A stretch of DNA of 64,000 bases from Lewinellaceae bacterium. Lineage in GTDB: Bacteria; Bacteroidota; Bacteroidia; Chitinophagales; Saprospiraceae. The translations under genes and the position numbers were made by a program. Under the pieces are notes generated by a model. The model was not told where the DNA came from. It searched no databases and saw only the letters and a list, made by a program, of their open reading frames with translations. The stretch is taken from NCBI GenBank assembly GCA_020636435.1, contig JACJXX010000002.1:2418001-2482000 (forward strand), read 5' to 3'. Shown here piece by piece: positions 36,728 to 45,464 of the stretch (the stretch's first letter is position 1; the number at the start of each line of letters is the position of its first letter).

Positions 36728-37699
36728 TTATAACTCTTTCGACAAATTGTAGGAGACTCCCAACACCCAGAAGAACTGCAGGGGATTGTCGGCCAGTTCG
36801 GCAGCGCGGGATTCCTGCTTATTGCTGCGCAGGGCGAGATCCAGCCCGACGCCAAAACCTTTAATGGCCGTGCTGAAATTGTTGGACCACGTCCAGTTGG
36901 ACAATTCATTGAAGTCTTTGTAACTGGTGAACGCCGAAAAGTTGGACCTCCACGCAATTCCTTTGGCCAGTACCTGTTCGTAATCGACGACCAGCTTGGC
37001 GCCCAGCGAACCTTCAAAATTGAAATCTCCCCGGGAGAAGACGAAGTTGTAATTCAGCGAATGCAGCACGGCGCTGAAGTCCGGCGTCGGCGTCCAGGCC
37101 AATCCCAGGCTGCCAATATCCAGGTAGCCGGGGTTGTTGAAGCGGCCATTGAGCATCGACGTCCGGTACTCGGTCATGGAAGAGAGCGCCAGCGTTCGGG
37201 AGAGCCGCCAGCCGAAGATCGAACGGGCATTCAGGACATCGGAGGTGGGCTTGAAGCTGTCATCATCATCGGGCACATCCTTGTCGTCGAATTTGACCCA
37301 GCCCAGGTTGATGGATGCGGCATTTTTCCAGAAATACCGCTTTTGGTCCAACCGGGCAAAAAAATTCGCCGCTGCGGCAATGGTGGCGGAGCTGAGGTTG
37401 GCCGGTTCCCTCGACAGCCAGTCGTTGTAGTTGGCAAAGTTAAACCCTAACGTGGTGGCCAGGCCGCCGCGCCAGCGGGGATAAGGGGTGACTTTATCCT
37501 TTAGCTTTGCCACTTCCTTCTCCAGCGATTTGGCCTGAGCGGTAAGCGCCTTCAACTGGGCATTCACAGTGTCCAAAGTTTGGGATTTAGAGGTCAGCAA
37601 TGCTTTTTGCTCCTCCAGGGTGGGAGGCAGTGTGTCCACTTGTGCTTTTACACACTTGGAACAGCAAATAATGAAAGCAAGAAAGAGTAGGCGTTTCAT
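36728..37699 (-). CDS. DUF3078 outer-membrane-type protein
   Basis: 323 residues with a signal peptide (FLAFIICCSKCVKAQ) and a coiled-coil segment at about 28-72 (LEEQKALLTSKSQTLDTV to SLEKEVAKLKDKV). The rest is rich in alternating aromatic beta strands (WRGGLATTLGFNFANYNDW, LGWTPTPDFSAVLHSLNYN-like, ending FFWVLGVSYNLSKEL), typical of DUF3078, a Bacteroidota family predicted to form a beta-barrel in the outer membrane. No function is established. It is downstream of the DUF697 genes on the same strand, 67 bp after the OmpA-type gene, and its end adjoins the pseudogene fragments. Confidence 0.82.
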   Translation of the reverse strand: MKRLLFLAFIICCSKCVKAQVDTLPPTLEEQKALLTSKSQTLDTVNAQLKALTAQAKSLEKEVAKLKDKVTPYPRWRGGLATTLGFNFANYNDWLSREPANLSSATIAAAANFFARLDQKRYFWKNAASINLGWVKFDDKDVPDDDDSFKPTSDVLNARSIFGWRLSRTLALSSMTEYRTSMLNGRFNNPGYLDIGSLGLAWTPTPDFSAVLHSLNYNFVFSRGDFNFEGSLGAKLVVDYEQVLAKGIAWRSNFSAFTSYKDFNELSNWTWSNNFSTAIKGFGVGLDLALRSNKQESRAAELADNPLQFFWVLGVSYNLSKEL

Positions 37700-37766
37700 T
37701 TTGTTCAGGCTTTTGTGTTATCCTTGAAGTGGTTGATTGCGGAATAGCTTGGCCGGAGGAACGAGA

Positions 37767-39023
37767 TCAACGGCTTTGGATTTCAATTTCCACCCCCCGC
37801 TTTCCTTCCGGCGGGGCCTTCTTTTCCAGAAAGGTGACGGAAATACGTTTGCGTGTTATGCCATTCTGTTCGAGGGCTTCCTGAATGGCCCGGGCCCGGT
37901 TGCGGCCCGCCTGCCGGTTGGCGGCTTTCCCGCCGGTTTGATCCGCATGGCCGTAGATGCGGGCTTTGGCGTTGGGATAGTTCAGCAGTAACAGGGCGAT
38001 GTTTTCGATCTGTGCCTGGGCTTCCTCCGCTATTTCGGCCTCGCCTTCGTCAAACTGCACCGCTTCGAGGGTAAACGTTTTGGGGAATTTCGAATCGGGA
38101 TCGCTCATGTAGTCGGCCATGGAGGCTTCGGTTGTCCCGGGCGTGAAATCCAGATCGGCGGCAGTGGGCCCTGCGGTTTCGACGGCGCTGGTGTCCGACG
38201 CCGTTTCTTCACCGGCGCCCGTATCTTCCGTTGGGATTGGTTCTTGTTCGGCCTCGGCAGCTTCAGAGGCGGCGGCTTCTGTTGTTGTTTCCGCACCGGC
38301 GCCGGCGGTATTTGCAAAGCGGAAATGGCCGGCTTTATAAAGCCAGGCTGAAGCTGCACCGGCTACGATTAAAAACAGCAAGAGCCACAACCACCGGAAA
38401 CGGCGATCCTTTTTTTCCTGCGGGGCGGCGGCGGCAAATTTGCGGCCCTTCTTGCCTTGTTCCAGTTGTTGCTGCAAGGAATAAATGGTGCTTTTCAGTT
38501 CCTCATTGGTTTGTTTCAGGGTGCTTACCGAAGCCATAGCCTGGTCGTGCGCAACCTGAAATCCCGCTTCCTGTTCCTTTAGTTCCTGGACGGAAGCCTT
38601 GCCTTCTTCGTACAATTGCTGGAAGTACTGCTGAGACTTCACGGGGTCAAAAGTCAGCAGGGTGCCGCCCTGGCTGAAATGCTGGGTGAAAATTTTTCCC
38701 AGGGCATAGGTAGCGGCGCCGCCGCTTAGGGCTACAGCCCCACCTCCCAGCAAGCTGCCCAAGCCAGGAATGAGTTTGACCGCTCCCACCGTGCCGATAT
38801 TCCCCACTAATGAGCCAATAATGGATTGGGCCAGCTGCTTTTTGAACGGTATTCCGTAAAGTTTGGCCAGATCGCGGATCATCCACAACTGAATAGAGAG
38901 AATACAGGCCGCATCGAGGAGCGGAAAGGGAATAAACCCGAAGCCGGCAGCCAGCAGGGTTCGGAACCTGACGATCTTATTGGCCTTTTTCTTTTTCTCG
39001 GCCTGAACTTCCAGTAGTGACAT
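37767..39023 (-). CDS. DUF697-type membrane protein fused to an OmpA C-terminal domain
   Basis: 418 residues. Residues about 20-125 form the DUF697-like core (FGFIPFPLLDAACILSIQLWMIRDLAKLYG, SIIGSLVGNIGTVGAVKLIPGLGSLLGGG as regions) with two hydrophobic helical pairs, followed by TQHFSQGGTLLTFDPVKSQQYF. A coiled coil (about 140-195), a membrane helix (RWLWLLLFLIVAGAASAWLY), an acidic Thr/Ala/Glu linker, and an OmpA-like peptidoglycan-binding domain (AVQFDEGEAEIAEEA, IYGHADQTGGKAANR) follow. This would tie an inner-membrane DUF697 module to the wall. Last of three paralogues; 24 bp behind a 57-aa gene. Confidence 0.8.
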   Translation of the reverse strand: MSLLEVQAEKKKKANKIVRFRTLLAAGFGFIPFPLLDAACILSIQLWMIRDLAKLYGIPFKKQLAQSIIGSLVGNIGTVGAVKLIPGLGSLLGGGAVALSGGAATYALGKIFTQHFSQGGTLLTFDPVKSQQYFQQLYEEGKASVQELKEQEAGFQVAHDQAMASVSTLKQTNEELKSTIYSLQQQLEQGKKGRKFAAAAPQEKKDRRFRWLWLLLFLIVAGAASAWLYKAGHFRFANTAGAGAETTTEAAASEAAEAEQEPIPTEDTGAGEETASDTSAVETAGPTAADLDFTPGTTEASMADYMSDPDSKFPKTFTLEAVQFDEGEAEIAEEAQAQIENIALLLLNYPNAKARIYGHADQTGGKAANRQAGRNRARAIQEALEQNGITRKRISVTFLEKKAPPEGKRGVEIEIQSR

Positions 39024-39047
39024 GATCTATTGGTTTCAAAACGATTT

Positions 39048-39221
39048 TCATTTTTTCCGCCTGGGCTGGAACAACACAATGAAGATGGCCACCGCCAGGG
39101 GAGTCAAAAGGATCGAGACGATCAATACGCCGTAAAACCCCAGCCGGGTGTGTTTGCCGCCAAAGGCAACGAGCCAGCACAAGAGCAGGTAGATGAATAT
39201 TAACACCAGGCGAAATTCCAT
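39048..39221 (-). CDS. 57-aa two-helix membrane protein in the DUF697 operon
   Basis: ATG at 39219-39221: MEFRLVLIFIYLLLCWLVAF, then GGKHTRLGFYGVLIVSIL, LTPLAVAIFIVLFQPRRKK. There are two clear membrane helices separated by a short basic loop, with a positive C-terminal tail. It resembles small phosphatidate-type or PLDc_N-like two-helix proteins, but no family can be named safely. It lies 63 bp after one DUF697 gene and 24 bp before the next, so it is probably translated with them. Confidence 0.7.
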   Translation of the reverse strand: MEFRLVLIFIYLLLCWLVAFGGKHTRLGFYGVLIVSILLTPLAVAIFIVLFQPRRKK

Positions 39222-39284
39222 ATCTTAAGATGCATTTAGCAGGTACAGATGAAAATAAGTGCCGGGCAGAAATTTACAGGCTGT

Positions 39285-40133
39285 TCATCTGCCACCTGTC
39301 AGTTTGTCCTGCAGCGCTTTCAATGCTTTCCTATCGCCGGTGACCGCCAACCGGGCCTGTTGCGGCCAGCTGTCGGGTACTGCCAGGTTGAAGTTGCCTT
39401 CGGAATTGTCCAGTATTCCTTTGAGGGTTTCGGGTTTGGCGCTTGCCAGGTGCATCAGGTCGGTAATGCCGGCCGCTTTAAGCGCCGCTTCCACCTTGGG
39501 GCCGATGCCTTCAACGATCTGCAGGTCACCCAGGTCAACCGTGGGTTGCCGTATGGCGCCCACCTCCTTCTGAAGAGCGATTATTTCAGCGTAAAGGGCT
39601 TTATTCTGTTCTAATAGCTCCCGGTAGCTGGGGGGCTCCTGTGGGCTTTCTTGCGGTTCCCGTTTTCCGGTTGCCTTCGTTTTTATTTCGGCCACTACCT
39701 GTTTGCCCTTCTCAAATTCCCGTTCGAAAAATTCCCGGGATTTCACGGGGTCAAAATCCAGCAAGGTGCCGCCCTGGCTGAAGTGCTGCGTAAATACACC
39801 GCCCAGGGCATAAGTCGAAGCCGCGCCGATAGCGGCGGCAGAAGCTCCGCCAAAAAAAGTGCCCAGGCCCGGGATGAATTTGAACAACCCCACTGCCGCT
39901 GCATCGCCCACCAGGGCAGTGATAAAAGACTTTACTCTTTGTTCCTTGAAATCTACCTCAAAGACCTTAGCGATATCCCTTATCATAAGGACTTGTATGC
40001 CCAGCAGTGCCGCCGCATCTACAATTGGGAAAGGAATTAAGCCGGCGCCGGCGGCATACAGGGTTCTGCGCCGGGTAATTTGTTGGGCTTCCTGTTGCCG
40101 TTCTTCGATGTTGTGTTGAGTAGTATCTGCCAT
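39285..40133 (-). CDS. DUF697-type membrane protein with C-terminal helix-hairpin-helix domain
   Basis: 282 residues. The core (AAGAGLIPFPIVDAAALLGI, FKFIPGLGTFFGGASAAAIG, then TQHFSQGGTLLDFDPVKSREFF) is shared with its two neighbours. A coiled-coil linker (about 165-195) leads to a helix-hairpin-helix segment, LQIVEGIGPKVEAALKAAGI (about 203-222), of the type seen in ribosomal-protein-like and DNA-binding HhH domains of Bacteroidota. Joining a membrane DUF697 module to an HhH domain is unusual. Transcribed 21 bp after the 214-aa paralogue. Function unknown. Confidence 0.78.
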   Translation of the reverse strand: MADTTQHNIEERQQEAQQITRRRTLYAAGAGLIPFPIVDAAALLGIQVLMIRDIAKVFEVDFKEQRVKSFITALVGDAAAVGLFKFIPGLGTFFGGASAAAIGAASTYALGGVFTQHFSQGGTLLDFDPVKSREFFEREFEKGKQVVAEIKTKATGKREPQESPQEPPSYRELLEQNKALYAEIIALQKEVGAIRQPTVDLGDLQIVEGIGPKVEAALKAAGITDLMHLASAKPETLKGILDNSEGNFNLAVPDSWPQQARLAVTGDRKALKALQDKLTGGR

Positions 40134-40154
40134 TGTTTTTTGTTTAAAGGGCTG

Positions 40155-40799
40155 TTAAACGTTTTTCAGAGCGGCAATCTGTTCCTTGAGTTCCTCTATC
40201 GCTCCCATCAATTCCTTGTTGGCTTTGATCAACTCTTCTCGTTCTGCTTCCTCCTGCTGTTTCTTCTTACCGGAAAACAGGTTATCGAACATGCCTTTCT
40301 TTTCCTTTTTCACTTCCTCTTCCACTTCGGTGACATCGGATACGAACATCCGCCCGGCCTCAAATTCTTTCTCGAAGAACTCCCGGGATTTGACCGGGTC
40401 AAAGTCCAGCAGCGTGCCGCCCTGGTCGAAGTGCTGCGTGAATACTTTGCCAAGGGCGTAAGTGGCGGCGGCGGCCGTAGCGGAGGTGGTCAGGCCACCA
40501 AGTATGGTGCCCAGGCCGGGAATAGCTTTCATCATCCCGGCCGCTCCGATCGAACCGATGAGCGACCCGATGATGGACTTCACCAGGTTCTCCTTGAACT
40601 CCACATGGTAAGCCTTGGCAATAGAGCGGATCATATTTAATTGTATCCCCAGTAAGATGGCGGCGTCTATCGCCGGGAAGGGGATCAGCCCGGCGCCAGC
40701 AGCAAACAAGGTGTTGCGGACCGTGATGCGGTCGGCTGTTTTTTTGAGCTCCTCCGTCGACTTCAGGACAGTTTCCGGTGTTTGATTTTCTTCTTTCAT
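40155..40799 (-). CDS. DUF697-type membrane protein (214 aa)
   Basis: Shortest of three tandem paralogues: FAAGAGLIPFPAIDAAILLG, IIGSLIGSIGAAGMMKAIPG, TQHFDQGGTLLDFDPVKSRE, then a charged coiled-coil end (KKQQEEAEREELIKANKELM). The DUF697 domain is the C-terminal part of YcjF-like proteins that partner with small GTPases; no GTPase gene is present here. First gene of a four-gene group (with 39285, 39048 and 37767), and the upstream region is A/T-rich, suggesting its own promoter. Confidence 0.78.
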   Translation of the reverse strand: MKEENQTPETVLKSTEELKKTADRITVRNTLFAAGAGLIPFPAIDAAILLGIQLNMIRSIAKAYHVEFKENLVKSIIGSLIGSIGAAGMMKAIPGLGTILGGLTTSATAAAATYALGKVFTQHFDQGGTLLDFDPVKSREFFEKEFEAGRMFVSDVTEVEEEVKKEKKGMFDNLFSGKKKQQEEAEREELIKANKELMGAIEELKEQIAALKNV

Positions 40800-40949
40800 T
40801 TTAAATGAAAATTTTATTGGTGATATGGATGTATAAATGTTGTATTGCTATATGGTTATATTGTTGGCGTAGCTCGGGGCGGTCCGCCATCTGCTTGTCT
40901 GCTGCAGAATGTGCGATATTTGACGTGTAATTTTTGATATCCTGACCCA

Positions 40950-41000
40950 CCGTCCGCCGTCCACCCGTCCGCCGCCCACCGCCTGCCGCCTGCCGCCTGC
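40950..41000. repeat. CCGTCCGCC/CCGCCTG direct word repeats
   Basis: The 3' spacer of the SPFH gene is a run of near-identical words (CCGTCCGCCGTCCACCCGTC, then three CCGCCTG units). Purely direct, pyrimidine-rich on the plus strand. The remainder of 40800-40949 holds no recognisable gene. Confidence 0.8.
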
Positions 41001-41001
41001 C

Positions 41002-41847
41002 CTAATTCCCCCCCAGAATCACCGGCAGCTCCCCGGTATCCGTGCCAATGATAACCACTTTGGCATTGGGAGAAGTAGCGAGGTTCTGCGTGGCCTCGAT
41101 GCCCTTCCATTGAAGGATATCGATGCCCGAGGTATCGCGGAACAGCCTGATCCCCCTGGCCTCTATGAGTTTGCGCTCTTCCTCTTTCAATTCTTTTTCT
41201 ATAATGAAATCATAGGCGAGCATTTCCTGCTCTTTGACCAACTTACTCGAAATGGCGCCTTCGACGACTTCATCCAAGACGATATTCCTCACAACGACAT
41301 CAATAGTAGTGCTAGGGTAGTGGTCATCCACCTGGCCGCGTACACGCGCCAGCATGTCGCGCTGGATATCCGTCCGGCTCGTCGTGTACAAAGCGTCGAT
41401 CCGATATCGGCTGATGACATCCCTGGTTGCTGCGGTGACATGCGGTACGATTATTTTTTCGGAATAGTCCTGGCCAATATTTTTATGGATCAACCCCAGG
41501 GAATCGATCTCCGGGCGGTAGCGGTAAGACAACTCCGCCTGTACCTGCAGCCCATCCTCGGTCAGCGCGTTGATGGTATCCTGCCGGGTAATGATCCGGG
41601 TGTCATAGATGAACATTTGGTTCCACGGAAAAATAAAGGCCAGGCCTTCGTTCCAGTGTTTATCCGTCACCGTGCCTCCCTGGATGGGCTTGAACAATAC
41701 CCCTTTATGCCCTGCGGGGATGTAGATGACGATGAACTTAAAAAACACCCCGGCCAATAGCAACAGCAGCATGGCCACGATCAGCGCCTCCAATAGATAG
41801 GGCCGGCCGGGAATGCGTTCTTTCTCCTGTTGCAAAGTTTGGTTCAT
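41002..41847 (-). CDS. SPFH/Band 7 (prohibitin-like) membrane protein
   Basis: 281 residues from MNQTLQQEKERIPGR; an upstream in-frame extension would overlap the promoter. One membrane helix (about 20-40, LEALIVAMLLLLLAGVFFKF) is followed by a prohibitin-type SPFH domain: YIPAGHKGVLFKPIQGGTV, LTEDGLQVQAELSYRYRP, TTSRTDIQRDMLARVRGQV and IVLDEVVEGAISSKLVKEQE, then a coiled-coil helix. SPFH proteins form large membrane rings or domains that organise proteases or transporters. It is preceded at 54 bp by the second phased 39-bp block, linking it to the NRPS-type regulon. Confidence 0.85.
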   Translation of the reverse strand: MNQTLQQEKERIPGRPYLLEALIVAMLLLLLAGVFFKFIVIYIPAGHKGVLFKPIQGGTVTDKHWNEGLAFIFPWNQMFIYDTRIITRQDTINALTEDGLQVQAELSYRYRPEIDSLGLIHKNIGQDYSEKIIVPHVTAATRDVISRYRIDALYTTSRTDIQRDMLARVRGQVDDHYPSTTIDVVVRNIVLDEVVEGAISSKLVKEQEMLAYDFIIEKELKEEERKLIEARGIRLFRDTSGIDILQWKGIEATQNLATSPNAKVVIIGTDTGELPVILGGN

Positions 41848-41875
41848 GCTTTTTTCTGATTCCTTAAAGTTTAAA

Positions 41876-41940
41876 CAAAACAATGAAGTACCGGCCACAA
41901 GGGTTTGCACCTGTGTTACAAATGTTTGACCAGATGTTAC
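41876..41940 (-). promoter_or_regulatory. Phased-block promoter (copy ii) of the SPFH gene
   Basis: Minus strand 41940 to 41902: GTAACA-N4-GTCAAA-N5-GTAACA-N3-GTGCAA-ACC, the best-conserved copy. Eighteen bases later TTGTTTTG (41883-41876) occupies the -7 position. The block is 54 bp before the SPFH ATG. The two GTAACA half-sites are 21 bp apart, two helical turns. Confidence 0.78.
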
Positions 41941-41988
41941 ACTTTTGTCGTCATCCTAAATCCCGGCATTTTTATGGCAAAATAGCGT

Positions 41989-43704
41989 TCAATCCCCTGC
42001 CGGTTTATTCAATTTCAACAGGCTGTCAATCTCTGCTCTCGTCAATTCCCGCATCTTGCCATTGGCCATTTCCAGCAGGCGGTCGGGCACCGTCCAGTAG
42101 TACCGGTCGTGAGAGACGACGATCACGGTCTTGTTGCGCGCCCTCAGCTCCCGGATGATCTGGTAATAGTATTTGTCTCTGAACTCCGGGTCGAGGTCGG
42201 CGGCCACTTCATCGAAGATGTAAATGGGTTTGTCTTCGATAATGCAGGTGGTCAGCGCCAGCCTTTTCTTTTGCCCGGTGGACAGGCGCAGATTGGTGAA
42301 GCCTCCGTTCCTATAGGTGGTTTTATCTGCCGGCAACTCCATATTTTTAAGCACCGCGTTAATATCGGCAGGATCGGTTTCTCTTATCCCGTATAACTTG
42401 TCAAATAAATGAAAGTCGGTGAAAATGGTAGTGAACAGATTTCGGTACTGCTGGTAATTGGCCGATGAAACGGTTGTGTCCGGCCGGCCGGCTTCATCCA
42501 CATCAACCAGAATCTGGCCTGCTTTGGGCTGGTATAGGCCGGTCATCAGTTTGAGGAAAGTGGATTTGCCGGAGCCATTGCCGCCGGTGATGAAGATCAG
42601 TTCGCCTTTTTTGATGGTGAGGTCGATTGGCCCTACCTCAAAGATGTAGTCTCGCCCCTTTACGGGAGGATAAGCGAAACTCAGGTTATGGAACCGGATA
42701 TTGTCAGAAAAGGGAAGCTCCTCAAAGGCTTCCGGATGGTTCTGCGCTTCTATGGTCATTTCGTTTTGTCTCAGCACTTCTTCCAGTTCTGCTTCCAGCT
42801 CCAGTATATTGCGGGCTGAACTATTGGCGTTTGCCAGTTGCTGGTTGCCGTTCAAAACGATTTCAAAGGGGCCGCTGATGAACAGGATGGCGGCGGTTAT
42901 TTTGACGATATTGGTGGCGTACTCTTCGTGAAATTGGGGGAAAACGAATATAACACTGCCCAGTAAAATGAAGAAAAAGGCCTGGGAAAAGATAGAGAGC
43001 CGGATATAAGCCTGGACCAACCCCGTCTTATAATCTTTCATTTCTTCATTAACCAAGGCAAAATCCTGTAGCACGCTTTCATTCTTACTCCGGTTGATCT
43101 TGATCTCTTTAAAACCGTCCAGGATATGCCCCAGCTTCTCATAGAACCGGGTCTCATATTCGGAGAGTTTCAGCCACATGGTTCGAAAAATCTTCCGGCG
43201 GCTACTGTAAACCAGAAAGCAAACAGACAACATGATGGTGACCAGAACAAAGGCCTTGATGGAAATGGTGCTGATGTAAAGCGTCGTAAAAACGATCAAA
43301 ATAACCGCCTGAATGGCCGTTATCACACTCGCGGTGAAGTTGGACACCTTAACGGTATCCTGGCCCAGCCGGGCGTAGAAGGGGGAAGTTCCCCTGGCTT
43401 CCAGCGTTGCCAGTTCGGCGTGCCGGATCTTATCAGCCAACCGGTATCGGATCTTATTGAGAATGGCTTCAACGAGCACCGCCGAGCGCATCGCCACATA
43501 TCGCTTCCCCAGAATATAGATCAGCAGGCTGATGAGGAACAGCAGCGCAACCCGGTGGTTCACCTTGTTATTCGTCACGTATTCCGCCCCCGTATTGATG
43601 AAACTGATCAGCGCGGCGTTGGCTATACCGGTAATCAAAGTGAAAACGGCTAAAGGCACTACATTTTCTTTCAGGTCTTTTCTCAACAATTCAACCAATT
43701 CCAT
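41989..43704 (-). CDS. Cyclic-peptide-type ABC exporter (SyrD/PvdE family)
   Basis: 571 residues, fused membrane domain (six helices, about 15-320) and ATPase domain. Walker A is ITGGNGSGKSTFLKLM (about 378-393), the signature LSTGQKKRLAL (about 480), Walker B PIYIFDEVAADLDPEF (about 500) and the switch VVSHDR (about 535). The signature LSTGQ and the compact membrane domain match the cyclic peptide exporters that export pyoverdine precursor (PvdE) or syringomycin (SyrD). It would export a peptide natural product from the cytosol. Located at the end of the SUMF1-SUMF1-PHP-exporter gene string, 11 bp after the PHP gene. Confidence 0.88.
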   Translation of the reverse strand: MELVELLRKDLKENVVPLAVFTLITGIANAALISFINTGAEYVTNNKVNHRVALLFLISLLIYILGKRYVAMRSAVLVEAILNKIRYRLADKIRHAELATLEARGTSPFYARLGQDTVKVSNFTASVITAIQAVILIVFTTLYISTISIKAFVLVTIMLSVCFLVYSSRRKIFRTMWLKLSEYETRFYEKLGHILDGFKEIKINRSKNESVLQDFALVNEEMKDYKTGLVQAYIRLSIFSQAFFFILLGSVIFVFPQFHEEYATNIVKITAAILFISGPFEIVLNGNQQLANANSSARNILELEAELEEVLRQNEMTIEAQNHPEAFEELPFSDNIRFHNLSFAYPPVKGRDYIFEVGPIDLTIKKGELIFITGGNGSGKSTFLKLMTGLYQPKAGQILVDVDEAGRPDTTVSSANYQQYRNLFTTIFTDFHLFDKLYGIRETDPADINAVLKNMELPADKTTYRNGGFTNLRLSTGQKKRLALTTCIIEDKPIYIFDEVAADLDPEFRDKYYYQIIRELRARNKTVIVVSHDRYYWTVPDRLLEMANGKMRELTRAEIDSLLKLNKPAGD

Positions 43705-43715
43705 AGGATTGTTTT

Positions 43716-44618
43716 TTACTTCCCCATTTCCTTTTTCGCAAGGGGGGCGTTGAAACGAGAAAGCGGCGCTATCGGCCGGTCAATCCAACGCCCATGCTCA
43801 AATATCCTGAGGGTGGAGAGGCCTATATCATACAGCATCTCCATCACAGGCGGAAAACCCGCCGCGACATCTTGCGGCCGATGGGCATCCGAAGCCAGGT
43901 GCATGGGGATGCCCAATTCTTTGGCGAGCGAAATCACCCACCGGCTTGGGTAAGGCTCTTCAGCGCCGTGTTTGTAATATCCCTGGGTATTCACCTCCAT
44001 GATTAGGCCTGCATTCGCTATGCCCTCCAGCGTTTTCCCTACTTCTTCTCTATACCAGGGCGCCTGCTCCGAAAAGTAGCGGCCTCCCGGGTTTATTTTT
44101 TTGACCAGGTCCAGGTGAGCTACTATATCCGGCGGGTGAAGTTGGACCATCTCCCGCACCAGGTTGTAGTATCGTTGAATACATGCTCTTATATCATTGC
44201 GAAAGATTTCTTCCAACCCCCTGGCAAAGCCTCGTTCCGACCCGGCGAAATACCAGGGGCGCCCTTTCGGATAATAATCCACAAAATGAACCGCCCCAAT
44301 GGTGTAATCCAGCCCGGCATTCCGGATGTGTTCGCTATCGACGCTAACCACTCCCGGCACATAGTCCACCTCCAGGCTTTTATAGACCTGTACCCGGCCC
44401 GAATACACCTTTTTCAAACGTTCGATCTCCGCCAGGTAACCAGACAATTGCACAGTAGACATGAACAGATGCGGGCGGGAAGGGTCAAACAGGATGGGGG
44501 CGTGGTCGGAAAAGCCACAAGCAGCCAGTTTCTGGTTCATGGCTTCCAGCACATAAGCTTCCGGAGCTTCCAGGCCGTCGCTGAACGTGGTATGGGTGTG
44601 GTAGTTGGCTGGTTGCAT
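43716..44618 (-). CDS. PHP-domain phosphatase (histidinol-phosphatase-like)
   Basis: 300 residues. Metal ligands of the PHP fold: NYHTHTTFSDG (HxH, about residue 6-16), FSDHAP (about 37), SLEVDYVPG (Glu), GAVHFVDY (His), HLDLVKK and LASDAHRPQDV (Asp-x-His). This is the HisK-type histidinol-phosphatase pattern with three metal sites. In a histidine operon it would release histidinol, but no his genes are near; its place between SUMF1-type genes and a peptide exporter suggests dephosphorylation of a pathway intermediate or carrier-related step instead. The assignment of substrate is open. Confidence 0.8.
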   Translation of the reverse strand: MQPANYHTHTTFSDGLEAPEAYVLEAMNQKLAACGFSDHAPILFDPSRPHLFMSTVQLSGYLAEIERLKKVYSGRVQVYKSLEVDYVPGVVSVDSEHIRNAGLDYTIGAVHFVDYYPKGRPWYFAGSERGFARGLEEIFRNDIRACIQRYYNLVREMVQLHPPDIVAHLDLVKKINPGGRYFSEQAPWYREEVGKTLEGIANAGLIMEVNTQGYYKHGAEEPYPSRWVISLAKELGIPMHLASDAHRPQDVAAGFPPVMEMLYDIGLSTLRIFEHGRWIDRPIAPLSRFNAPLAKKEMGK

Positions 44619-44660
44619 GTTGTCGGTTGTTTGTTGTCGGTTGTTTGTTGTCGGTTGGGC
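44619..44660. repeat. Tandem GTTGTCGGTTGTTT words
   Basis: TTGTCGGTTGTTTG is repeated about three times in direct orientation directly upstream of the PHP gene start, where the leader and ribosome-binding site should lie. Confidence 0.85.
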
Positions 44661-44675
44661 AGCCTGCGAAATCGC

Positions 44676-45422
44676 TCAGGAGGTTGTCAATGCCAGCCGA
44701 AAGCCAAGATAAGGATAGCCCCGCCAGGGCCGGTCGTGGTGGCGGTAGGCTACCCGGCACCGCTCTGCGCCGTAGTTCCAGCACCCGCCGCGAAAGATTC
44801 GGTAGGTTCCTGTTGCCGGCCCAATAGGGTTGTTTGCTGTGCCGCGTTCGAGGCATTCCTGGTAGTAGCTGTCGCCGAACCAATCCAGGCACCATTCATA
44901 GACGTTGCCGCTCATATCGAAGAGCCCCAGTTCATTCGACTTTTTCAATCCCACCGGCTTGCTTTCGCCATCGCTATTTTTACTGTACCATCCAACTTCT
45001 TCTATGTTATCGCTGCCGGCATACTTGTAACCCCGGCTCTGCTGCCCGCCCCGGGCGGCATATTCCCATTCGGCTTCGCTGGGCAGGCGGTACGTTTGGT
45101 TTGCCAATTGGTTCAATTGGCTGATGAATGCCAGGGCGTCCTCGCGCGATATATTTTCAACCGGGCGTTCGTCTCCTTTGAAAGCCGAAGGGTTGTTTTC
45201 CGCTCCCATTATCGTTTTCCAGAGGCTCTGGGTAACGGGATATTTGGCGATGTAAAAGCTTTCGAGCTTTACTTCGTGCGCCGGCTGTTCCCTGTCCAGG
45301 GCCTCTTCGCTTTTGTCATTTCCCATCCAAAAGCTCCCCCCTTCTACCTGGATCATGTCGAAAGAAAGGGTGCTGGGCAGGGTTTGCTGATTTTGAGTGT
45401 TTTTCATGGTGCGCCATTTCAT
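44676..45422 (-). CDS. SUMF1-fold (formylglycine-generating-enzyme-like) protein
   Basis: 248 residues, essentially one FGE-sulfatase domain: MIQVEGGSFWMGNDKSEE, YIAKYPVTQSLWKTIMG, RLPSEAEWEYAARGGQ, GLFDMSGNVYEWCLDWF, and FRGGCWNYGAERCRVAYRHH, closing with YPYLGFRLA. Cysteines are at RGGCW and at ERC; true formylglycine enzymes have the pair at GGSWxCxxxxC, so catalytic sulfatase activation is doubtful. SUMF1-fold proteins also act in natural-product pathways (PvdO in pyoverdine maturation, EgtB-type). It sits between two other genes of the exporter string, favouring that role. Confidence 0.85.
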   Translation of the reverse strand: MKWRTMKNTQNQQTLPSTLSFDMIQVEGGSFWMGNDKSEEALDREQPAHEVKLESFYIAKYPVTQSLWKTIMGAENNPSAFKGDERPVENISREDALAFISQLNQLANQTYRLPSEAEWEYAARGGQQSRGYKYAGSDNIEEVGWYSKNSDGESKPVGLKKSNELGLFDMSGNVYEWCLDWFGDSYYQECLERGTANNPIGPATGTYRIFRGGCWNYGAERCRVAYRHHDRPWRGYPYLGFRLALTTS

Positions 45423-45464
45423 TCATTCTTCGATTTAGTGGGGCGAAGAATTGATTCTATGATA

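Noticed and set aside
36439..37017. 192-aa minus-strand frame linking the DUF3078 gene with the fragments
   Set aside because: It reads the DUF3078 gene out of frame; only its carbamoyltransferase-like middle is meaningful and is listed as a pseudogene fragment.
44619..44660. Possible CRISPR-like array (GTTGTCGGTTGTTT units)
   Set aside because: Units are adjacent with no spacers and no cas genes are present.
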